A stretch of 64,000 nucleotides of DNA from Malania oleifera (taxonomy: Eukaryota > Streptophyta > Magnoliopsida > Santalales > Ximeniaceae), in NCBI RefSeq assembly GCF_029873635.1, contig NC_080417.1:29845682-29909681 (forward strand), in the 5' to 3' direction. A program made the translations under genes and the position numbers. The stretch's first letter is position 1. Each line of letters opens with the position of its first letter. Shown piece after piece: positions 58,181 to 64,000 of the stretch. The notes below the pieces were generated by a model that worked only from the letters and a program-made list of their open reading frames with translations, was not told the DNA's origin and did not search any database.

Positions 58181-59263
58181 ACTCACTATTTAGCACACTA
58201 CCCTTCCAATTGTTCACCATCCTCTTTAAGTAACTAATGGTTGTACCATTAGAACTTGCATTGTCCACAATAATAGTAAAAGCTTTATCTCTTTCCCAAT
58301 CTAACAACACTTTCTCCATAGAAAAACCTAACACTTCCCTGCGGTGATTAAGAATTGGACCAAAACTTAAATTTTTTTTTCTGTAACCTCCATTCAATGT
58401 CAACAAAATGCCTAGTTAAACACAATGTAACTAACATTCTATAAAGATGTCCAAGTGTCTGTTGTAAGGGAAACTCGTTGACAATTATGTTTCAAAAATT
58501 CTTTTAATTTCTTTTTCTCTTATCCATATAAAAGAAGACAATCCCTTTCCTACTGTCACTCGTGATGGAACCTTAAATCTAGGTTCCATGAGGCTACAAA
58601 TATGTTTAAAACCTTGTTCCTCCACAAATCTAAAAATTAATTCGTCCACTATCACCATATACGCTAAAGCCTTTCTAAAAACACCCACATCATATTTTTG
58701 GCATGTTAATTTTTTTTGTTCTATTTTTACTTTTGGTTTGAAATTAATTTGCGATTGATTACGATCACGCAGACTCCTATAGGGATACTTAGCATATGTA
58801 TTCAAGTGATTCCACAAAACTCTTGTCCATTTCTTCTTGAATCATTACAGAACACTTTTGAACAATATTTAAATTGAGCTTTTACCTCTAAAGTGTCATC
58901 AACACATAATCTAGTAAAATTGTCCCATACCTCTAATCTTGATTTAAACTTCCTCTTCTTACCCAACTCTGTTGCTATTCAAGTGATTCCACAAAACTCT
59001 TGTCCATTTCTTCTTGAATCATTACAGAACACTTTTGAACAATATTTAAATTGAGCTTTTACCTCTAAAGTGTCATCAACACATAATCTAGTAAAATTGT
59101 CCCATACCTCTAATCTTGATTTAAACTTCCTCTTCTTACCCAACTCTGTTGCTAAAGTAGCAACATTATCTCCTGATTCTATATTCGTGCTTGGGCTTGG
59201 ACTTGGGTTTGGGCTCGAACAAGGAGTTGTATTGAGACTTGTGTCGTCCCCAATTTCAGACAT
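58181..59263 (-). pseudogene. hAT transposase, N-terminal half with BED finger
   Basis: The minus-strand start at 59263 gives MSEIGDDTSLN, a Ser/Pro-rich leader, then a BED zinc finger (VWDNFTRL, KAQFKYCSKVFCNDSRRNG). One base is lost just after it, and the frame resumes as VLWNHLNTYAKYP. Next are YDVGVFRKALAYMVIVDELIFRFVEEQGF (58600-58690), LLDWERDKAFTIIVDNASSNGT (58240-58310) and YLKRMVNNWKGSVLNSEFL at the left edge, which continues at 47048. The Cys pair and later His pair of the BED finger are present. A perfect 177-bp tandem copy of the finger region disrupts the gene further. Confidence 0.87.
58801..59154 (-). repeat. Perfect 177-bp tandem duplication over the BED finger
   Basis: 58801-58977 and 58978-59154 are identical base for base. 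The unit is 59 codons and spans ATELGKKRKFKSRLEVWDN through the finger. Identity means a recent event, or an assembly artefact. Confidence 0.93.
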
Positions 59264-59532
59264 CTATAAAAATCATGCATAATTGCAAATTCATTAGATT
59301 TGAAACATAAACTAATGTTGAAACACTCACAATATCATATTCTCTATAAAATTTGAGAAGATAGTGCATGATGAAAGAGATATTAAAAAAAAAAAAGAAG
59401 AAGAGAAAACTTGTATGTCCAAGTATATTTATCAACACAGCTTGGTTGTGAAGATCAATGAAGCAAAATAGTGACTACTATATCTAATATAAATAAATAG
59501 AGGTAAAAGCTAGTATTCGTTGTTATTTGTTT
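59264..59532. other. Non-coding, probable hAT 5' region
   Basis: AT-rich, with an A run at 59384-59395. No reading frame and no hAT terminus. The copia LTR begins at 59533. Confidence 0.4.
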
Positions 59533-60103
59533 TGTTGTATATAGAATCATAATTGCACAGTAGAATAACAATGTAGCAATTAATGAAAACCAAATACAGA
59601 AAGTAACCACACAATTTATATGCAAGCAAATAAAATCAATACAAGGAATTACGTAGTTAGGCAATGCCTACATCCACGGAAGCAATCGGCAAAGTACTTT
59701 TACTATCTTGGTGACAAAAGACACTTTTACAATGATCTTCTTCTTCTCTTACAATACAAATACACCGAGAATCATGTATATATAAAGTTCTCAGAGGGTT
59801 TCCCTCCAAGCCCCCAACCAACATAACATTCACATTCAAAATTTGAAATCAGCGTTGGTGCCCCAAGCATATCTGTCAACAGTTTCATCAAATTGTCGAA
59901 GGTTAGAGCCAAACCATCGAATTTTTTTTGTTATTCCATCAACAGAAAGATATCGATAGCAAAATGTCTCTCCATGTTTAGTCAAGCCATGGACGATTCC
60001 TTTGACGGATAAATTCCTAGAGCATACATTCTGAAAGTTCAGCCAAACCATCAACGATAAGAGCAAAATGTTGGCGGTTTCCCCCACCACACTAATTCAT
60101 CCA
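59533..60103 (-). repeat. Copia 3' LTR (probable limits)
   Basis: On the minus strand it starts TGGATGAATTAGTGTGG at 60103, after the purine stretch AAATAAGGAGAAAACA. It holds TCGTTGATGGTTTGG-like motifs (59865-60065), a TTTATATATA at 59777-59786 and a leader/U5-type segment CCGTGGATGTAGGCA near 59665-59680, and ends ATATACAACA at 59533. The ends are inferred from TG...CA and domain context, because the second LTR is not in the window. Confidence 0.55.
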
Positions 60104-60239
60104 TGTTTTCTCCTTATTTATGTCATCCAATCAAAGATATGAGCCACAAAACAAAACAACCAACTTGGAAAATATATACACCTTAGAAGAAATAAAAAAC
60201 ATAGCCCGCTGCTCCACCTGGACTTTGGAACGTTAGGTT

Positions 60240-61240
60240 GGATCTGTCTCCCTTCTAGAACTTGGAGAGATGAAACAAGTCCAAGCAATGCTTGAACTTT
60301 TTAGTGGTAACCTACTTTGTCAAGATATCCACTGCGTTCCCAGATGTGTGTGAACTTTATCAAGTACAAGTTCACTTGTAGAGATCAATTCTTGGACGTT
60401 GTCTAACCTTACATCAATATGTTTGGTTCTAGCATGCTACACTTAATTATTTGCCAAATAGTTGACACTCTGACTATCACAACGCAGCACAACTCCACCT
60501 TACTGTATACCCAACTCCTTGACTAAACCAGTAAGCCATAAGGCTTCCTTTGTAGCTTCAATGACTGCCATATATTCATACTAAGTTATAGACAATGCCA
60601 CCAAGGATTGTACCATGGACCTCCAACAGATGGGTCCTTCTACAAGGGTGAATACATAACCATTGTAGACCTTTTAACATCTATATCCCATGTATAATAA
60701 GCATCAATAAACCTCGTAAGTATATGAAAATCCATTTGATGGCTTCTCGATGTTGTCTACCTGGATTAAAGAGAAACTTACTCACCAAACTTATTGCATG
60801 TGCCAAGTCTAGTCTTGTACTAACCATGACATACGTTAAACTAGCCACAACACTAGCATAGGGGCTTTTGATATGTCTTGGATTTTATCATCTGTCATTG
60901 AGCATTCAATGGGAGACAATTTAAAGCGATTCACTAGAGGTGTACATATTGGTTTAGCATAAGCGATGCTGAACCTTTCCAGCACCTTCTCCACATAACC
61001 GCCCTGAGATAACCACAACCGTCCGATAGTCCTATCTTAGTGAATCTCCATCCCAAGTATCTTTTGGCTAGGCCAAGATCCTTTATGTCAAATTCTTTAT
61101 GCAGTAGATCCTTTAACTAATTTACCTTGGTTAAATCCTTCGCAACTATTAGTATATCATCAACATACAACAATAAGAAAATAAGAGAACCATCATCAAG
61201 GTCTTTCACTTACACACACCAATCATATTCACACCTCCTA
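60240..61240 (-). pseudogene. Copia RNase H and RT C-terminal part
   Basis: Minus strand: the catalytic LLLYVDDILIVAKDL (YVDD at about 61156-61167), KEFDIKDLGLAKRYLGW, a stop-bearing GYVEKVLERFSI... segment with PICTPLVNRFKLSP (60836-61018), then RNase H with YEYMAVIEATKEALWLTGL (about 60540-60600), RCDSQSVNYLA (about 60450-60480), ARTKHIDVR and TKVTTKKFKHCLDL near 60270-60320. RNase H removes the RNA strand after copying. Many stops and frame changes. Confidence 0.82.
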
Positions 61241-61948
61241 TAGCTCATCCAGGTCATATGGAATCAAACCATTTTACCATTGCCTCAGAGATTGTTTCAG
61301 CCCATAAAAATACTTTCAGTTTACAAACTAAGTGCTTTCGCCTGAGTTGACTTAATCCCTATAGTTGTACCATATAGATCTACTCCTCCAAGTCACCATA
61401 GAGAAATGTCGTCTTCACATCCATTTGTTCCAAATGTAGGTCATAATGAGCTACTAATGCCAACACCACCCTAATGGAAGTGTGTCAGACCACATATGAG
61501 AAGATCTCGTCATAATCTACTCCCTTCTTCTGTGAGTACCCATTTGCCACTAACTGTGCCTTAAATTTCCCTCCTTTATTTTCTGAAATCGCTAGCCTAT
61601 TTGGATCATATAGGAATCAAATAATTTGTGTCTTTGCCTCGGAAACTGTTTTAGGCTATAAAGAGACTTCTTCAGTTTACAAACTAAGTGCTCTTGCCCA
61701 AGTTGGCTAAATCCCTCTAGATATATCATATAGATTTGCTCCTCCAAGTCACCAAGGAGAAATGATGTCTTCACATCCATTTGTTTCAAATGTAGGTCAT
61801 AATGAACTACTAATCCCAACATTACCCTAATGGAAGTGTGTCGGATCACAGGTGAGAACATCTTGTCACAATCTACTCATTTCTTTTGTGAGTACTCGTT
61901 TGCCACTAACTATGCCTTGAACTTCTCCCCTTCCTTTGCTAAAATTGC
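61241..61948 (-). repeat. Imperfect tandem duplication in copia RT (about 352-356 bp)
   Basis: 61241-61592 and 61593-61948 repeat the same RT segment: FKA-LVA-YSQK, HTSIRV-L-LV-HYDLHL-QMDVKT-FL-GDLEE, HLVCKLK and the start of the thumb side. For example, CAGTTTACAAACTAAGTGCT occurs at 61317 and 61673, and CTTCACATCCATTTGTT at 61413 and 61769. The copies differ at many bases. The period is not a multiple of three. Confidence 0.88.
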
Positions 61949-62640
61949 TTCCTTCTTCCTATATACCCATTTGTAGCCTATAGCCCTCTTTCTATCTGGA
62001 AGTTCCACCAAATCCCAAGTGTGATTCTTATGCAATGACTTCATTTCCTCAATCATTATATCCATCCACCTGCATTTCTCCTAGCCATGCACTGCCTCTT
62101 GAAAATAAGTCAGATCCTTGTAACTGGTAATGAAAGTGTAAGACACCAGATCATCAAATTCATGCCTGGGCGGTGGTCTGATAGTGAGATTGGATCCATA
62201 TAGGAACACTATCAACTTGTTGGTTTCCTTAGCTAGAACTTCATGCAATCAGGGGAACAAGATATCATTATCATTGATCTGAGTTTCTGACTCCACCTGC
62301 ACAATATGCTCATCTATGCTATAGTTTTCTGGCTCCTGTTTCTAATCATCATTTGTTTAAGTACGCTTCACCATAGCTTTCTTATCAAAAACTATATCTC
62401 TACTGATTACCACCTTGTTTTCCATTGGATCCCACTACTTGAACCCCTTCACACCTTTCTGATATCCCACAAAGATGTAGTGTCTAGACTTTGCATCAAG
62501 CTTCGATCTCTCCTCACTCGACATGTGAACATATGCCGAACAACTGAATACCTTCAATCTGGAATAGTCTACCACATTTTACATCTATACCTCCTCTGCC
62601 ACTTTCCTCTCTAATAATGCCCTTGGCGATCGGTTTACCA
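61593..62640 (-). pseudogene. Copia integrase tail, linker and RT N-terminal part
   Basis: Minus strand, right to left: RSPRALLERKVAEEV, VFSCSAYVHMSSEERSKLDAKS and FVGYQKGVKGFK (62470-62640), a linker, then RT with MDIMIEEMKSLHKNHTWDLVELP (about 61985-62075), AIGYKWVYRKKEAI, and FSPVIRHTSIRVMLGLVVHYDL (61592-61861), followed by a stop. These are standard blocks of plant TNT1/copia polyproteins. Confidence 0.83.
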
Positions 62641-63069
62641 AGAAACAAGCCATACTAACTGCCTCTACTTAGAAGTTCTTCGCTAGCCATGCATTAAGCC
62701 TGATACACCAAGCTCTCTCAGCTAGAGTTTGGTTCATCCTTTCAGCCACACCATTTTACTGAGGTGTCTGACGAGCAGTGAAATGTCTCCTTATGCCCTA
62801 TTGTGCACAAAACTCCATGAACCTAGAATAAGCATACTTGGTCCTATTGTCTGATATAAGGTATTTAATTCTCCTCCTAGTCTAGTTTTCCACTTACTTA
62901 AACCTGGCAAATGAATCTGACTTCTGCCACATGAAGTATACCTAAAACGTCGTAAGTAATTGTTAACAAAACTCACAAAATAAACATGTCTTCCTTGTGA
63001 TGCTACTCTCATTGGCCCCCAAACATCAGAATGTATGTAATCAATAATACCTTTCTTCTTATGTATAGC
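62641..63069 (-). pseudogene. Copia integrase core
   Basis: Minus strand: DYIHSDVWGPMRVASQGRHVYF (about 62950-63030) with the first catalytic Asp, then a frame-broken YLISDNRTKYAYSRFMEFC (about 62810-62870) with the second Asp, and TARQTPQ-stop-NGVAERMNQTLAE (about 62715-62775) with the Glu. The triad residues are all visible, but at least three stops and two shifts break the gene. Confidence 0.8.
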
Positions 63070-63387
63070 TTATTTGGACAGCACCTTGCTTTGCTTCCCG
63101 AGAACACAAAACTTGCAGAAGTTCAGTTTGTATGTTTTCATACCCTTCAAGAGCTTCCTTTTATGAAGTTCTTTCATACCATGCTCACCCATATGCCTTA
63201 GCCGCATAAGCCACAAGACGTTTTCATCAAATTCAGAATCTGCGAGTGCAGCTCCACCTACAACTATAGTGCCCAACAATGGATAAATGTTTCCATCTAA
63301 CTTTTTCCCTTTCATCACCGTTAGATTACCTTTGCAAACCCTCATAACTCCACTTTCAGACTTGTAATTGAATCCATTACAGTCCAA
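63070..63387 (-). pseudogene. Copia pre-integrase (HHCC) zinc domain
   Basis: Open over 106 codons: LMRLRHMGEHGMKELHKRKLL and FCKFCVLGKQSKVLSK, the gag_pre-integrase domain with His-His-Cys-Cys spacing intact. It joins protease (upstream, right) and integrase core (left). Confidence 0.85.
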
Positions 63388-63393
63388 AATGCC

Positions 63394-63660
63394 TCATGAA
63401 ATTAGACTCTTCCCTAGGTTTTGAATGTTTCTTACATCACATAGAGTTCTAATAGTACCATCAAACATTTTGACTTTAACATTTCCTATGCCAATGATTT
63501 TACATGATACATCATTGCCCATAATAACTGAACCTGAATTAACCAACCTGTAAGTGTTAAACCACTCCTTATTTGGAGTCGTGTGGTAAGAATACGCTGA
63601 GTCTAAGATCCAAGAGTCCGTAAAGCGATCTGACCCCAATGAAACTGAAAGTATGTCACC
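63394..63660 (-). pseudogene. Copia aspartic protease
   Basis: SWILDSAYSYHTTPNKEWFN (about 63540-63610) corresponds to the usual W-I-L-D-S-G-A-S/T block. The Gly after the catalytic Asp-Ser is missing (DSAYS), so activity is doubtful. IMGNDVSCKIIGIGNVKVKM and VRNIQNLGKSLIS follow. A stop separates it from the pre-integrase domain at 63388-63393. Confidence 0.83.
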
Positions 63661-63696
63661 ATCACTGCATTCTAAATTTCCTTCTTCAATTACATT

Positions 63697-64000
63697 TTAT
63701 AATTTTGAAGTGCCTTCTTGCTTTTCAGTATTCCCTTTTTTCCAATCTAGACACTCTAGTTTAATGTGCCCCTTTTTACCGCACTTAAAACATAGGATTT
63801 CCTTTTTCTTCTTGGATTGAGATTGGGACTTTTTTTGACTCGATCCATTTTTTAATTTTCCTTTCCTATGTTCATGGTTACCCTTCACCACAATCCCTTC
63901 ACCGTGTGAAATTTCATTGCGGACTTTCATTTTTTGATGAAACCCCAACAACGCGCTTGTCAACTCTTTCAAATTTAGGGTCTCTTTGCCCCAAGTAAGA
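63697..64000 (-). pseudogene. Copia gag C-terminus with zinc knuckle
   Basis: A Lys/Ser-rich stretch (KKSQSQSKKKK) precedes an intact CX2CX4HX4C knuckle, CFKCGKKGHIKLEC (about 63755-63796), that would bind element RNA. The upstream capsid lies past the window edge. Confidence 0.85.

Larger units (their letters stand above)
30735..59532 (-). mobile_element. hAT transposon opened by two gypsy insertions (composite span)
   Basis: Seen: a hAT-like terminus at 30735 (TACGGGTGTTATCGG, then GGTTTGGTTCGGTTCGG), the 3' part of a hAT transposase gene at 45880-47048, its 5' part at 58181-59263, and non-coding DNA to 59532. Gypsy-2 precisely interrupts the gene with a CAAGA duplication, and removing it rejoins a continuous hAT protein block. 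Inference: gypsy-1 (31238-45625) likewise sits between the gene's 3' end and the element's 3' terminus. The right terminus was not found; it may lie beyond the copia insertion at 59533. Own hAT sequence in the window is about 3.3 kb. Confidence 0.55.
59533..64000 (-). mobile_element. Ty1/copia element, partial (runs off right edge)
   Basis: Left-pointing. The 3' LTR at about 59533-60103 is followed to the right by RNase H, RT, integrase, protease and gag zinc knuckle in reversed order, the Ty1/copia arrangement (integrase before RT). The 5' gag part and 5' LTR are beyond 64000. All domains contain stops. The RT region holds an internal tandem duplication. Confidence 0.88.

Noticed and set aside
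59836-60090. 84-residue minus-strand ORF as a gene
   Set aside because: Lies in the copia LTR over the motif array and has no recognisable domain.
59528-60108. TGTTT on both sides of the copia LTR as a target duplication
   Set aside because: The right-hand TGTTT lies at the internal edge of the element, where no duplication is expected; treated as coincidence.
1-64000. tRNA, rRNA or microRNA genes and intact host genes
   Set aside because: None recognised by eye; tRNA-like strings present are only primer binding sites. A tRNAscan or rRNA search would settle this.

Overview
This window is a block of plant repeat DNA. I find no intact host gene and no intact transposon gene. It holds at least eight transposable-element bodies plus eight solo LTRs, many nested inside one another. 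The mix points to a flowering plant with a large, repeat-rich genome: En/Spm-type CACTA, a LINE, chromovirus-like Ty3/gypsy with tRNA-Met primer sites, an Athila-like Ty3/gypsy with a TGGCGCC primer site, Ty1/copia, hAT, and many solo LTRs flanked by 5-bp target duplications. The species cannot be named from the sequence.

Layout. Positions 1-7063: left-pointing remnant of a CACTA element. It has a TNP2 transposase pseudogene (1-2007), a probable untranslated leader exon with a splice donor (5661-5890), and a large subterminal array of TAGTGACG/CGTCACTA hairpins ending in a CACTACAAAAAAA terminal repeat at 7063. A 5'-truncated LINE (about 3100-5095) lies inside it. Positions 7064-17462: left-pointing Ty3/gypsy material. 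There are gag-protease-RT remains (7064-9699), one LTR (9700-16110) split by two solo LTRs (10039-12079 and 12363-14514), then an integrase fragment (16111-17462) on the other side of the same LTR. Positions 17463-25151: a right-pointing Athila-like element with gag and protease but no reverse transcriptase or integrase.

Positions 25152-30734: unassigned DNA carrying two more solo LTRs (25969-28140 and 28311-30481). Positions 30735-59532: best read as one left-pointing hAT transposon opened by two Ty3/gypsy insertions. Gypsy-1 (31238-45625, left-pointing) itself holds three solo LTRs. Gypsy-2 (47049-58175, right-pointing, target duplication CAAGA) has a solo LTR in its 5' LTR. Positions 59533-64000: left-pointing Ty1/copia element running off the right edge.

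The genes do not form an operon or pathway; they are dead gag, pol and transposase copies with stops, frameshifts and deletions. The most interesting signal is in non-coding DNA. LTRs of four different lineages carry arrays of short self-complementary, mostly GTCGAC-like motifs, spaced roughly 25-45 bases apart, just upstream of a TATA box. In one lineage the motif itself has been swapped between otherwise related LTRs.
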